A model generated the notes under the pieces. The model was not told where the DNA came from and did not search any database. It saw only the letters and a program-made list of their open reading frames with translations. 64,000 nucleotides of DNA from the NCBI GenBank assembly GCA_020081605.1, contig JAHREC010000028.1, positions 1 to 64,000 of the forward strand, in the 5' to 3' direction. This document shows positions 46,256 through 57,389 of the stretch, piece by piece. The DNA comes from Albifimbria verrucaria. Its lineage: Eukaryota > Ascomycota > Sordariomycetes > Hypocreales > Stachybotryaceae. Position 1 is the stretch's first letter; the number at the start of each line of letters is the position of its first letter. The translations under genes and the position numbers were made by a program.

Positions 46256-49200
46256 CTATAGTTTATTCGCGTCTATACAGATAAAGGTGACTCTTCCAGA
46301 TGGAGACCCAATTACCACTCTGCATTCTGAGATAGCTAGACTGTCTGGGAAGGTTGGTCGGAAGTTCACTGGCAACCATAGTGTCTTGTGCCCGCTCCAC
46401 GTAATCCAACAGCCATCTTCATCCAGCCCGCATCCTGGTAGTGTAGGTTTATTAACATCTAAAGGTAGGTTGGGTTGTAGCCGTGACAAGTGGGTGCTCT
46501 CTATCATCAGAATCCCTGTATCTGTAAGTAGATGGGAGCCGTCAGGAGTAAACAATAACCGAGACGTCGGTCCAGTGTTGAAGATTTGTAGGCATTGGCC
46601 AGTCGCCGCATCCCAGAGCCGAATAGTTTTATCACCCGAGGCCGATGCAAGATGCTGACCATCCGGTGAGTACACCACCGAGTATACCCCGCTGCTATGG
46701 CCCTCCAGCGTCTGTAGACATGAATCCCAGTTCTACTCTAAAGTTCCAGGGATAGATAACCAAGCCCATTGACTCTTCAGGAACACATTTCGTATAGGGC
46801 TTTTGAGTGGTAAGACGGCAATAAGAGCGTAGATCTGAAGCGGGTAAGATTCAATGGTCGACAGATAGGTAAGGCTAAACCAGATAGCATCACCAAGTAG
46901 TATTAACCCTTCTTCATTTTCCTGGGTCTTATATAGAAATGAGTATCTTTTGCTATTTAATTAAGATAGACAGAACGCACCCGTAAAACAGAACGCAATG
47001 TTCGTAGAACTCCAAGGCTGCCTGAGGCCCGCCTCAATAGACTCAATGCTTCCATCCACTGTAGTAGGTGGCTGGAAAGGAATAGGTAAAGTTCATTATT
47101 CGAGATGTGTATGTCTCCTTTCCTTATGTGATCGACCCAGTAAAGACATGCATATTCAAGCTCCGGCTGAATATGGTTAGTTACTTTTGCTGATCGATAT
47201 CGGATCGAGCAATCCCTGGTGCGCGCAAATCGCATATGTCCCGGCGAAGGTTTGCCTTCATGACGTGGAGGCAATGGAACACTATATCTTGGTGCATTTG
47301 CTTCTCGTCTATCCAAAGCGGTGTTTTATTCCGTGTCTCAGGATCAACTAAGAAATCCCGAAAAGATAGATGAAATAGGCGTACGGGATCCTTTGATGAA
47401 ATAGGAACCTGAAAAACTGAATGAAGCATCTTCAGTTGATCGACAATGATGACTTGTGGGATATTGAGCAATCCCTCTAAAGCCGAGCTCGAAAGAGGGC
47501 TCTCAAGTGTAATAATAATGCCGATAAGCTTTCGAAGCTGCTGAACGACTTCATCTCTCTTTCGTTCAGATTGAATACCGACGATTTGTCGATTCAATAT
47601 TGGTAAGTACGTCGCATCGAAGCCAGAAGTTGCACTCTTGCCTTTGTACGCTAGGATTTCCTCGAGAAGCTTATCAGGGTGGCCGTGACTGGGCTCGGAG
47701 ATAAATCGGCAAGCAGTTGCGGCCGAGATGAAAAGTGGCTTTGCGAGGTTAACCAAAGCCTTAATCCTCAACTCGCCCGGCCAGTCCGGAGGTAGACAGG
47801 TTTGCATCATTGTAAGGTTATAATCATCACTTATCGATCGGAACTCGTGTTCTAGAAATGTCGAGATATCATGTTCGATAGTTTCGGGTTTGATTTCATG
47901 AAGAATAAAATCTTGGTAGGTGCCTTGTGCCTGTGCGAAACCAAGACGGATCGGCCAATCTGGCCTACTTGTCACAAAGACTTTCAGCCAAGGTATGCGT
48001 TGAGACTGTATACGCGCAAAGAGGTGAACGATGGTTCTGATCTTGTCATCGTCTTCGCATTCGTCCAGCGCATCCACAATGATGACGAATGGACTCGACA
48101 GAGTGATCTTCGACAAGGGCTCAAAAATCAACTTCTGGAACTGCTCTTGGATGGCTGAGCCCAATATAGTTGAGTCTGTTTCGATTGTCTTCACAAGGGT
48201 TGGTACCATCCTCGGCTCTTTATCTGCCAGCTGGCGGGCTATCGTCGTCATAAACTTGGAAGCATTTCCACGATCAGCCTCTCCTCTCTTGAAGAAGAAG
48301 CTGGCACCGAGGCGATTCGTCCTAGACAGCGAGCGAGCGATGGTTCGTGATATGGTGGACTTTCCCGTTCCAGCCATACCATTCAACCAAAACAGTGCTT
48401 TAGCGCTAGGATCGTGAATCCATGCCGATACCTGGTTGAGGAGCTCCACCCGCGTATCTTCAAGACAAGTCGGATTATATTCTTTGGCGTCTGAGTTGAA
48501 TGATGCACCATCGGCAACCTGCAGTTTATCAAGCAGAGATTTCTGATTGGCATTAAGTACAACAAAACTAAGAGACGGCGTGTCAAGATGACTGTATGTA
48601 TTGTGTAGAAATCGTTCATAGATCTTACCTAATATTGTCTAATTCTTGCTTCACTTTGGATACATCTTGGCCGACTTTGATCTGTTAGCGATTGACTGTA
48701 GAGCAAAACTGCATCTCGGGAGACTAACTTAATCTAAGCATCTCAACTGCCCCACCTGTCGCTTGCAGTTGTTTGGACTCAACATAGCCAAGCAATTCCT
48801 TCGCATACGCCGCTGCTGTAGCAGAAGCATATTGTTGCCACCGATCATTCTTATGCGAATCAGCATAATCACATATCCCTCTGATCACAATGCATGGAAA
48901 ATGATTCATTAGGCCAGCAGCCTCCATCTCGACACAAAGACATCCACCTATCTCTTCCACAAGCTGGTCACGAGCGGTCGCGTCTTTGATAAGCGCATTT
49001 CCCGACGCTATAATTCCATAGTGGATCTCTGGAGAAGTGTCCTCCCGTGGAGTACATTCCACCTCCCATGACTTATCGCACTTGTCACATGAACCCCCAG
49101 AATGGCTATAGCTCGATTGAAAGAGTCGATCATTTTCAAATCCTTGATGTACAAAGCCTGCGGAGTTAGGTCTTACCCTTTTCATCACGGGGTTAGCATC

Positions 49201-49735
49201 CCACATAACTTGTAAGAGGTCAGGGATTTTGGAAGCTGCTATAAGGTGCTCCGCCTGCAGATTCGATACAGCGTGGAGGAGCACCGAAGGAGGCGTGTTC
49301 AGAGAACCCGTACGTGCCCACACATGTCCCAGCTTCGCTTTCCCACGATCATACTGTACAACCCCCGGTTGTCCTGTCCGGTTGACTGACAACAACATCT
49401 CCAAGTCGAATGTCCTGAGGAGTAGGTCGTGCGATGCCACCACCTATTCCTACAAGCAGCCCAATCTTGATATGAGGTAAGGACGATAGGACATTCGAAG
49501 CTGTAGTTGCTGCAGACGTTATTCCGTACGAGCCGGCAGGAAGCGATGCAATAACAATGTTGTGGTTGCCCATTCGCCCCCAGGTATAGGAATTCGTATC
49601 TGAGTAATGTTGCTCGAAGTCTTGGGGCGGGTCATGGCGGTCGTCGAGCAGAGCAGTTGCTGCTGCACGCTCGATAGGAAGAGCAGCAATCCATGCAATC
49701 GTATAGCAATCAGGGCTATCGAGTCTAAGTCTCAT
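46256..49735 (-). CDS. NLR-like protein: PNP-NACHT-WD40
   Basis: From ATG 49735 the head is a purine-nucleoside-phosphorylase-like domain (IAWIAALPIE; LLVGIGGGIARP; CVEMEAAGLMNHFP; IRGICDYADSHKND). Two short introns (about 48665-48728 and 48571-48632) lead through GASFNSDAKEYNPTCL to a NACHT domain with Walker A GMAGTGKST and Walker B FVIIVDALDECE, then the winged-helix region (LFHLSFRDFLVDPE). A linker (SPELQYSCLYW-like, here PELEYACLYW) follows. The end is one WD40 repeat (SPDGQHLASASGDKTIRLWD) and the usual terminal block (CWITWSGHKTLWLP), stopping at 46256. Fungal NLRs of this type sense non-self and trigger cell death. One-base losses at about 49365 and 47186 and a TAG at about 46734 interrupt it. 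A single WD40 repeat is unusually few. Confidence 0.85.
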
Positions 49736-50151
49736 TATAGAAAAGTTGCATTCCCGAGTCTGCAAAATCTATCCAGTATGCTCGATCTCAGGAAAGAATA
49801 AGGTTCGGTATTGTAGAAGATTCGAGAGCATTCTCACATTCTAGGCTGCAAAACGCGGGGTAAGCACACACAACCTGCTGCAGTTGAATAAGGCAGCCGT
49901 TGCACCCAGATCGAAGGACATTAGGAAGGAGGCATCAAAACACGATGCAGAGTACAGTGGAGTATAATTCCTCCCATTCAGATATCTTGAAGACAGCATG
50001 TATCGGAGAAGACAGGAGGCTACGATCCTAATTACGTACCTTCTACGGTCACTCATAACTTGTGTACGCTCTAATTACCAAATCAAAGCGGCCCTTTGGG
50101 CAATATCCTTGATCGAGCATCATGAAGAGTGGGGTGACTTTCTTATGCTGC
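49736..50151. other. Promoter side of NLR gene
   Basis: No gene is supported. Confidence 0.4.
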
Positions 50152-50390
50152 TCAGGCGTTAATCATGGGACCATGGGGGAACAAAGCACTTTTGGGTCGA
50201 ATCTGAAGGGTTATGTACGAGGCAGAAGTGGCTGCCACTTTCAGATAGCTGACAAATGTTCGTATCTGAGGCATCAAATTCACTGTTAATGCTCCAATAT
50301 CCAAGGTACTTCGAGAGGCGGAACTAAAAATGGGCCAGTTTAGAAAGAGGTAAAGTTCAGATTGGTGGACGGTGAATCTGAACCTCACTG
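50152..50390 (-). mobile_element. Solo end of TA-flanked DNA element (copy A)
   Basis: Read on the minus strand from 50390, CAGTGAGGTTCAGATTCACC follows a TA (50391-50392), and about 240 bases align with 62565-62821, with gaps. An open frame spans it on the minus strand, but copy B does not keep that frame. The opposite inverted end is not found. Confidence 0.7.
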
Positions 50391-50567
50391 TAGGTTCCTA
50401 ATTATTCCTGTATATATTAATTAACAGATCTCATATATATATATACAATATAGCTTTAATTAAAATCAATTCCCTTTATTTACTAGACATTTGCTAGGTG
50501 ATTCGAATGTGTGCCCTGAGTATTCTTATTCTGAACATATACAAATGAATTACTGTCCATGCCCTTG

Positions 50568-51060
50568 CTACTCAACCGTGGCTGCTTCACTGTTTCCTAG
50601 TATCCCCCCACGTTCTATCACCTCACTCAGATGAGAACATGAGATCGGATCGAATTTTTGTGGCACCACTCGGGATTGGGACGAATCTGCATGTATCTGG
50701 TCGTTTAAATCGGTTGATCTTTGTGTATGGGAATTTAGTTGGAACCATTTGTTGCCTGACCTGCTAGGGAAGACTCGTTGACACATGACACTCTCTTTCC
50801 ATGGTGGCTCATATGCGGAAATATGGCGATCCGACGGTGGTCTTCCCTGTCTCTTGGTTTGGTCCATTGATGCTCGTCAGAACAATGTTTCTGTATCCTT
50901 TGAACGCGGCGAACAATATGACCACAAGCACGACACTCTAACCCATAACTGCACCGATTGGTCTCTTGATCGAAGTTCCTGCCCAAAAGTTACAACATGC
51001 GAGTCTTCTTCAACTTATCGCCGGCAGCATCCCTTCATTTCTTCTGAGACTGGGTTGCAA
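50568..51060 (-). pseudogene. C2H2 protein fragment of the OrsD (PF12013-like) type
   Basis: On the minus strand, LECRACGHIVRRVQRIQKHC and DEHQW form the degenerate C2H2 finger (CxxC...HC..EH) that opens OrsD-like proteins. In the next frame PWKESVMCQRVFPSR and NKWFQLN match the segment that normally follows. The two pieces overlap in different frames (change near 50820). Only the N-terminal 130 or so residues of a protein that is usually much longer are present. The family has unknown function; one member lies in the orsellinic acid cluster of Aspergillus. Confidence 0.55.
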
Positions 51061-51430
51061 TCCCATTGAGTCGCTATTAAAATAACTCTGACTGCGATAA
51101 CCCAAGTCTTAACTCATTGTGCTTTCCCACCTGCTTCTGAATTATGCTCCTCCGCTTATAAATAGTGTATTTCACCAATAAATAAGCGAGGCATCGCCAT
51201 CATCCCGGACAATTTCAGCATTAAATATATGATCTAGATACACACTGGCTGTCATAGTAAAATTATCAAGATAAGCAGCCAATAAAGTGACATATCATAA
51301 TTCAACCACTTGGTAAGAGGTTATATAAGCTAATTACCACACAATTTATTGCACCTTTGCTTTTTATGCTAAATTTTCATATATGTCATATACTGAAGAA
51401 TTCTTCCGCAATTACTCCTTCATCTTGAAA
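51061..51430. other. Promoter side of Zn2Cys6 gene
   Basis: AT-rich; no gene is seen. Confidence 0.4.
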
Positions 51431-52297
51431 ATGCAGAAAGCGAGAACAGGTACTACTCACCGACGTGCCAGGGCGTATGTAGACGGCAATTCCTGTTTGC
51501 CATAGTCTAGATTCATGGGGCGGATACTAACCCAGTGTCGATAGATGCGACTCCTGTCGGCGCAACAAGGAGAGGTGCCAAGGAGGCGAACCGTGCCGGC
51601 GATGCGCCCGACTGGAACAGGAATGCGTGTTCATTGATCGAAATGGCCGCTACACCAAGACAGAAATGGCGAAGCGTATATCTCAACTGGAAGCACAGCT
51701 GAAACGTCTCGAGGGCAGGACCAGACTGAATTCGGACAATCCAACCGATTTGGTGAATGGTGATCAGACCGCAGGGAATGATGAGGAGTCTTGGAGGTTC
51801 CGTCTCGATCACCAGCTCGCTTCAGCATCAATGAAGCTAGCTCCCAGTCGCCTATAAACATTGACACCAGTGAGTATATACGCTACTATCAACTGTAAAA
51901 TGAAATACGCTAAGTTAATGTGAAATATCTTATAGATATAATCGATGCCCAAACGGTTGCCACGGAGTTGAAGAACAAGCTCTTGAAATCCTGCAAAACT
52001 AGTATCATGATCATCAATGGCTTACCAACGCCGGAACAGAGGCATAAGGCTAGGATCGGCGGCCAGCTTATCCACACACTAAACCAGTCGCAAGATCTCA
52101 CAGAAATCGGTAGAGCATTAGGGACACACGACGAAACTCCAGAAGAAACTGATACGGTTGCTTATATAAAGGACCTCGAGATCCTCGCTCAAGTATCTGC
52201 CCTCGACCTAATAAACATATCGGGTAGCATTCACACCAATATAGCGGTCGAGTCCCCAGTCAAGATATCAACTCGGGTGAGGATGTCTTGTCTATGA
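51431..52297 (+). CDS. Zn(II)2Cys6 transcription regulator, one frameshift
   Basis: ATG 51431, exon 1 to 51474; intron 51475-51535 (GTATGT, branch ATACTAAC, CCCAG) joins in phase to exon 2. The zinc cluster is complete: CDSCRRNKERC, CRRC and C, followed by a coiled coil (AKRISQLEAQLKRLEG). Near 51790 the frame must shift by one base to reach PARFSINEASSQSP. From there an intron at 51871-51936 (GTGAGT to CTTATAG) continues in phase to exon 3 (IIDAQTVATELKNKL), ending at 52297. The middle homology domain is not visible, so more exons or a truncation are possible. Predicted nuclear DNA-binding protein. Confidence 0.7.
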
Positions 52298-52694
52298 TAC
52301 TGAACCTCTAACTTGGAAGACAAAGCTAATGAGCAGCAACTAGCAAATGCCGAGACCTAGGAGATGGGTGCCATAGCAACTTCTATTTGGAACAATCGAT
52401 GAATTCTACTCAATAGGTCTGTTATATATACCGAGTATAGGCAAACCGCTTCCGTCTTCGGTTGGAGACTAAAACAATTGGGTTGATTAGCATCGGACTG
52501 CTGATATCGGATGACTGACAGTCCCAGAGCTCCATAGCGTCTCATACTATGATTGGTTTACGCTCTTAGACTTGCTCTAAGACGGTGCTCATGTGAAAGG
52601 CCTATATGTTAAAATCTTCATTCCATTCCTACTTATCATATGGTATCTACAACCTACCTCTCGGGGAGCATACGAGTCCTCTTGCTATTTTTAG
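52298..52694. other. No supported gene
   Basis: Nothing is seen in these 400 bases between the Zn2Cys6 gene and the convergent TPR gene. Confidence 0.4.
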
Positions 52695-53510
52695 CTAACA
52701 CCTCCAAGGCAACACACTAGCGTTGGGAACACCGAGCTCGGATTCCCACCCAGCTAATGTTGCAGCATTATTCCTATATGCTGGATGTGCTACACCGGCC
52801 TTAACTGCCTGTCCCTTGATGCATCGGCTCATCAAGTTTATAGCTTCTGCATATCGATCTTGGCTCCAGTAAGTAAATGCGAGGTTGGCCATACTAGTGA
52901 GCGTATGAGGATGATCGGCCCCGAGCTTTGTCTGAGAGGTTTCCATCACTTGCACCTCCAGCTTCTCCGCCTCTCCCCACCGGCCTTGGTTACTGTACAT
53001 CAATGACAGGTTAGACATACTGGTGAGCGTATCCGGGTGATCAGCCCTGAGCTTCGTCTTGCGAGTTTCTACCACTTGCAACAACAGCTTCTGCGCCTCC
53101 TCCCATCGGCCTTGGTTCATATATGTCGATGCCAGGTTGGCCATACTTGTCAGGATGTTAGGATGGTCTGCTCCAAGCTTTATCTTGCTTACCTCCATCA
53201 CCTGTACCTCAATCTTCTCTGCTTCGTCCCATCGGCCTTGGTTCCAAAATGTTGAAGCAAGATTGGCCATGCTTGTTAGCGTAGCAGGATGTTCTTCTCC
53301 AAGCTTTGTCTTGCGCGCCTCGATCACCTCTATCTCAAGCTTTTCTGCCTCCTCCCATCGGCCCTGACTCATACATGTCGATGCTAGGTTGGCCATACTT
53401 GTCAGGGTGTCGTTGTGGTCTGCTCCAAGCTTTATCTTACAACCTTCCCATACTTGAAACGACGAACCCTTGGTCTCTTTTTGTTGATCTGACTCCGGAT
53501 ATGTCGGCAT
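52695..53510 (-). CDS. Tetratricopeptide (kinesin-light-chain type) repeat protein
   Basis: An uninterrupted 271-codon frame from ATG 53510 consists of about five 42-residue TPR units of the kinesin-light-chain type, each with LTSMANLAST, QGRWEEAEKL and KLGADHP. The last unit is more diverged and is followed by a capping tail (GVAHPAYRNNAATLAGW). Such arrays form the ligand-binding part of many fungal NLRs, where they follow a nucleotide-binding domain. Here no such domain is attached and the frame begins only 25 codons before the first repeat, so this may be the C-terminal remnant of an NLR or a stand-alone adaptor. Confidence 0.8.
   Translation of the reverse strand: MPTYPESDQQKETKGSSFQVWEGCKIKLGADHNDTLTSMANLASTCMSQGRWEEAEKLEIEVIEARKTKLGEEHPATLTSMANLASTFWNQGRWDEAEKIEVQVMEVSKIKLGADHPNILTSMANLASTYMNQGRWEEAQKLLLQVVETRKTKLRADHPDTLTSMSNLSLMYSNQGRWGEAEKLEVQVMETSQTKLGADHPHTLTSMANLAFTYWSQDRYAEAINLMSRCIKGQAVKAGVAHPAYRNNAATLAGWESELGVPNASVLPWRC
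52850..53440 (-). repeat. 126-base tandem repeats inside the TPR gene
   Basis: Each 42-codon TPR is a 126-base DNA repeat. Neighbouring units are about 75 percent identical by eye, so the array has diverged and is not freshly amplified. Confidence 0.7.
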
Positions 53511-54003
53511 TTTCTCAGCGGTTCGTTTTATTATTTTAAATGGGGTTTTCTTTGCTTCCCCACCAGCTCATCCAGATTATTCTAAATATCAAGACAATCC
53601 AATACTTAAGAACGTCCAACAATATGAACCGTGAATAGTGCTAAAAATTAAGCATTTGTAGGATGTGCTGCTGAACTCCTTTGAATATTATACTGCTGAG
53701 CTACAAAACGGGAACGCGGCAGGTAAGATTATTGATAATAAAGATTGGTAAGATATGTGGTATGAGCCGGTTCTGTCAGCTGAATCTCGTACGTTGAAAA
53801 GATCTTCCAGTCCGAGCCACACGCCATTAACCCGCTCGATGCAGTCCACATGCGGTCGGAGAGGCTCGAGGCTAAGGTCCTGATGAATCTTGCCTCGTGT
53901 GGGACCGCCTGTCACATGGAGCAGGCAAGATATTCGCGGGCCTGTCTTTGTTGATAGGTCCTATTCTCTTAGAAGCAGGCTAAACTCTCTGGACCTATTG
54001 AGG
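53511..54003. other. Intergenic between divergent TPR and coiled-coil genes
   Basis: No gene is supported. Confidence 0.35.
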
Positions 54004-54429
54004 ATGCAAGACCAGCATCGAACTGCTGAATCAACACTAGATAACGATCAGGCTGAAAAGAGTCAAGCACAGAAACGACGACGCAATTCACTTGAGCCCA
54101 CAAGAATTCAAGATAGTAATTATGGAAGAGAATTAGAAGCACATTTCCAATCGATCGAGGAAAAGTTAATTGCAGATTATGAGCAGAGGATAGAACAAAT
54201 CGTTGAACACAAATGGCAGACTGTTGAGCAGAGATATGAGCAAAGGATCCAACAGATGATTGCACAAAAGTTTCAGCAAAGGTTTGAGTCTAAGCTCGCA
54301 GCCATTGAGAAAGAGGTCAAGGCCTCAAACTTTAACGGCCTTTTGAGCCATGGCAATGATCAATCTTCGAAACATATTGAGGATCTGCATCCTGTTAGAA
54401 CAAACCAAGTAAAAGGCCAAGATAGGTAA
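54004..54429 (+). CDS. Coiled-coil protein beside the PNP gene
   Basis: A 141-codon frame from ATG 54004; an in-frame upstream extension to 53890 has no ATG. It is highly charged and Gln/Glu-rich, with repeats of the form QRIEQIVEHKW and QRIQQMIAQKF, giving a strong coiled-coil impression over residues 40-110. KRRRN near the start may be a nuclear signal. I recognise no family. It ends only 20 bases before the ATG of the PNP-domain gene on the same strand. Confidence 0.5.
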   Translation: MQDQHRTAESTLDNDQAEKSQAQKRRRNSLEPTRIQDSNYGRELEAHFQSIEEKLIADYEQRIEQIVEHKWQTVEQRYEQRIQQMIAQKFQQRFESKLAAIEKEVKASNFNGLLSHGNDQSSKHIEDLHPVRTNQVKGQDR

Positions 54430-54449
54430 TCGTTGTAAAAGGGCCGTCG

Positions 54450-55396
54450 ATGGAACACTCTAGTACATTTCGACCAGGTTCCCGCAATGACTTCAGTGTG
54501 GCCCTTGTTTGCGCCTTACCACGGGAGTTCGATGCCGTGTCCTTACTGTTTGACGAGCTCTGGGACAGTCATGATGATAGATATCGTCGAGCACCAGGGA
54601 TACGAACATGTATACGCCCGGCCGCATTGGTAGCCACAATGTGGTTCTCGTGCTACTCCCCAATATGGGGAAGACCAGCGCGGCAGCGGCGGCAGCAATG
54701 TTGCGTACAAGCTACATTAATCTAAGGTTAGCACTACTGGTGGGTATCTGTGGCGGTATACCTATAATAAATGGTGAGGAGGCCGTCCTAGGGGATGTTG
54801 TCATCGGCAAGACGGTAGTGCAATATGATTTCGGAAGGCAATATACGAAAAGTTTTGTCTCAAAGCAGACTGTCGACGATGAGCTCGGTAGAGCAAACAA
54901 AGATATTCGCAGTCTTGTATCGAGTTTCGAAACGGAGCTTGGAAATCAAAGATTACGAGAAAAGGCTGTCAAGCATTTGGAAAGGATACAAATCACTGCC
55001 TTGGAAAAGAGACGGAAGGCAAATTATCAGTACCCTGGCGCTACGGAGGATAAGCTGTTCCTGTCAGATTACGACCATCGTCATCGAGAAGCATATGGCA
55101 TTTGCACCACCAATACAGAAAATATTTGCGAGACAGCGTCGAGTGCTTCCTGCAACGATATCGCCTGTGATCACGGGATGTTGGTCCTGAGAAGGCGTCT
55201 CCAACCTAGCCTGGACGCAGCAGAAAATAATATTATGTGCCCAACCATATTTGTTGGACGGATTGCATCAGGCGATAGAGTTATAAAATCAGGAGCACAA
55301 CGCGATCGAGTTGCAGCTGCTCATAACGTTATTGCGTTCGAAATGGAAGGTGCAGGAACATGGGACGAAGTTCCTACTAGACATTTGGCCTCCTGA
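54450..55396 (+). pseudogene. PNP-type (nucleoside phosphorylase-like) domain gene
   Basis: ATG 54450 starts FSVALVCALPREFDAV, the beginning of the fungal NLR-type PNP domain. After a one-base loss at about 54600 it continues with GRIGSHNVVLVLLP, LALLVGICGGIP, LGDVVIGKTVVQYDFG, YQYPGATEDKLF and FVGRIASGDRVIKSG to FEMEGAGTWDEVP. There the family normally continues with a GICDYADSHK motif, but here the sequence diverges and stops at 55396. The domain is thus missing its last third and no NACHT follows. It is a different PNP subtype from that of the NLR at 46-50 kb. It may be a decayed NLR head. Confidence 0.75.
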
Positions 55397-56377
55397 AGAA
55401 TGGGAAGCTTCTCAGATTCTTGACCAAAAACTAGAAACGGTGTTACATATTATCTACTGTTATGGATGCCAAGCTGGGTACCAGAGGTTCATATGTCGAT
55501 TATTGACGGAATTCATGCTGGGGTGCGGCTTCACGAGGAGGAATGGGGCATCTCGGGAATACGTGAGACGAGAATGATTATGGGTATGTTGCATTATTTG
55601 GTGGAATAGCTGCCGAGCTGGGTTTCGGAGCTTGACGCCGGGAATGCGTCAGAGCTCATTAAAGAATGGTATGCCCCTGACGAGAGAATCAGACTCTTTT
55701 GAAGGTGGACTAGAATTCAGTCTGGAGGTTTTTGAAAGCATGCAAACTATAGGAGCAGAAGATTTTTGTAAGGGAACCGCGATTATGAGTGTTTTGTACT
55801 ACCGTATAATGCCCTGTCAGCTTCACCTCGATTGCGGTGCTATTCCTGGCACTCTTGACTCAGCAGGGAGGGCATAGCAAGCAAGCAAAGACCACAATCA
55901 GTAACGTTAAGTTAGTGGATTAATCGTTGCCACAGACTTGTCACCAATACCATTACAAGATTCTAGATGGCCTCCCAGTCTTTTCACTTTCATAGCTGTC
56001 CCTTCAAAATAATAAATTGAGCCCGCCCTACGCAATTTGCTTGATATACTTGAGACCGTTGCCTTTGTTGCCGAACAGACTTACTTGCCAAAGGCTTCTC
56101 GGTGATAAGGTCGCTGAAGGGGAACCTCCGCAACACCGGTACATCTAGGGGCCCGTCCTGCGGTGGGCGCAGGTAAGTATGTAAAGCTTGCAACCAAAAG
56201 AATAACGTGGTGCGGTTGCTTGGGGCTCCTGCTTGGCTCCCAGCACAAAGAGACAAATGCTCACGTAACAACCACCAAAGTGCGAATACAGCCGTGTGCA
56301 CCAGGCTTCGGCTATAGTCAAGCACCACGCTGCAAACAACTTCGAACACCAAATTTACCCTCTAACTCCAGGCCTTT
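55397..56377. other. No supported gene after the PNP break
   Basis: Short frames (55311-55577 with DIWPPEEWEASQILD, and a neighbour reading VPEVHMSIIDGIHAGVRLH at about 55478) look protein-like but unassignable. Nothing else is seen. Confidence 0.35.
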
Positions 56378-56947
56378 TTACAACACAAAGCGGTCACATG
56401 GGTCTGTCGCTTCCGCTTGCAGAATTTGGATCTCTTCATCAAGCTCCCATGTGGGGCATTCGTAGCCCCGCCACTTTACGCCGGCGTAGATATTTCCGGT
56501 CGCAGATTGGTAGTAACCGATGATGGACTCAATCTCATCCGTGCCCTGGCCGTCGGAGATGTGGGGCCGCTGGCGACATTCTTCCCATAGTCTCAGGCCA
56601 TGCCTGTTTTCGACCAGCCATAGCAGGTTCTCAGGATCGGGCCAATCCCAGTTTTGGCGCTCAGCATTTACAGCTCTGACTCCATGGAAAGTCCATCTAG
56701 ATGTTTTTACGGTGAACAAAACTTCAACTACTACGACGTAAGATGACCATGGGGTCTCAATCACCGATCCGCGATAATGGTATTGTGCCATGATCGTTTC
56801 CATTGTTTGTTGTGGTGGGCTTCGGGCTACAGGGTAAGTCACAGGCAGTGTGCACTGAGAACAGGGTGCAAAATGGCTGGCGCGCTTTAAGCAGGTGGCG
56901 GGCAGCACCGTATTTACGAGTCCAGGTTCAAACCTATCAGTCATCAT
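56378..56947 (-). CDS. Chromodomain protein
   Basis: The frame runs from ATG 56947 (189 codons), or more plausibly from an internal ATG near 56790 (MAQYHYRG). The C-terminal 50 residues form a chromodomain: IESIIGYYQ, YAGVKWRGYECPTWEL and EEIQ, with the aromatic Tyr and Trp positions of the methyl-lysine cage (first aromatic less clear). The part before it has a Trp-rich segment (NWDWPDPENLLWLVENR). Chromodomains bind methylated histone tails; stand-alone fungal ones and those of retroelement integrases both occur. No reverse transcriptase or integrase remains nearby, so I favour a cellular or domesticated gene. Confidence 0.6.
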   Translation of the reverse strand: MMTDRFEPGLVNTVLPATCLKRASHFAPCSQCTLPVTYPVARSPPQQTMETIMAQYHYRGSVIETPWSSYVVVVEVLFTVKTSRWTFHGVRAVNAERQNWDWPDPENLLWLVENRHGLRLWEECRQRPHISDGQGTDEIESIIGYYQSATGNIYAGVKWRGYECPTWELDEEIQILQAEATDPCDRFVL

Positions 56948-57389
56948 TGGAGATTAATGGAGATTCCAGCTTTAAATCTCGCATGATTGGAAACTAATGG
57001 ACAAAGGGACCATGGCCTAGTTGTGGCGGCTCAGCGTAGCCGGCCAGATGATGATCCTGCAAGCTATTGAGTCCCACTAAAGTGTCTTTCGGGATGCCGA
57101 CTGCTCCACCCTCCATCCCGGTCAATGGAGGGGTCGTTGGTGCACGCTGCCCAACTCTGGTCATCGCTTTTACTGTACAGTACTGGATCGATGGCAAAAG
57201 AGTTCCACTGCAATAATGACGAGGAAATGGTAGGCAGACAGTGAGGTTTAAGCACTACTGATATGAAAAGAGATGTTCACGGAAATGATGGACTGCCTGA
57301 CTTATCCAATCCTCTACTGGTTTCACTTCGTCTTGGGTTATCTCAAAGGGCGTCCTTGTGGCCACTATGTACATCGACAATCAACATGC
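56948..57389. other. No supported gene
   Basis: Nothing is seen in these 440 bases. Confidence 0.35.

Noticed and set aside
56378..56947. Chromodomain as the end of a retrotransposon integrase
   Set aside because: No reverse transcriptase, RNase H or integrase zinc motif, and no long terminal repeats, are visible within several kb.
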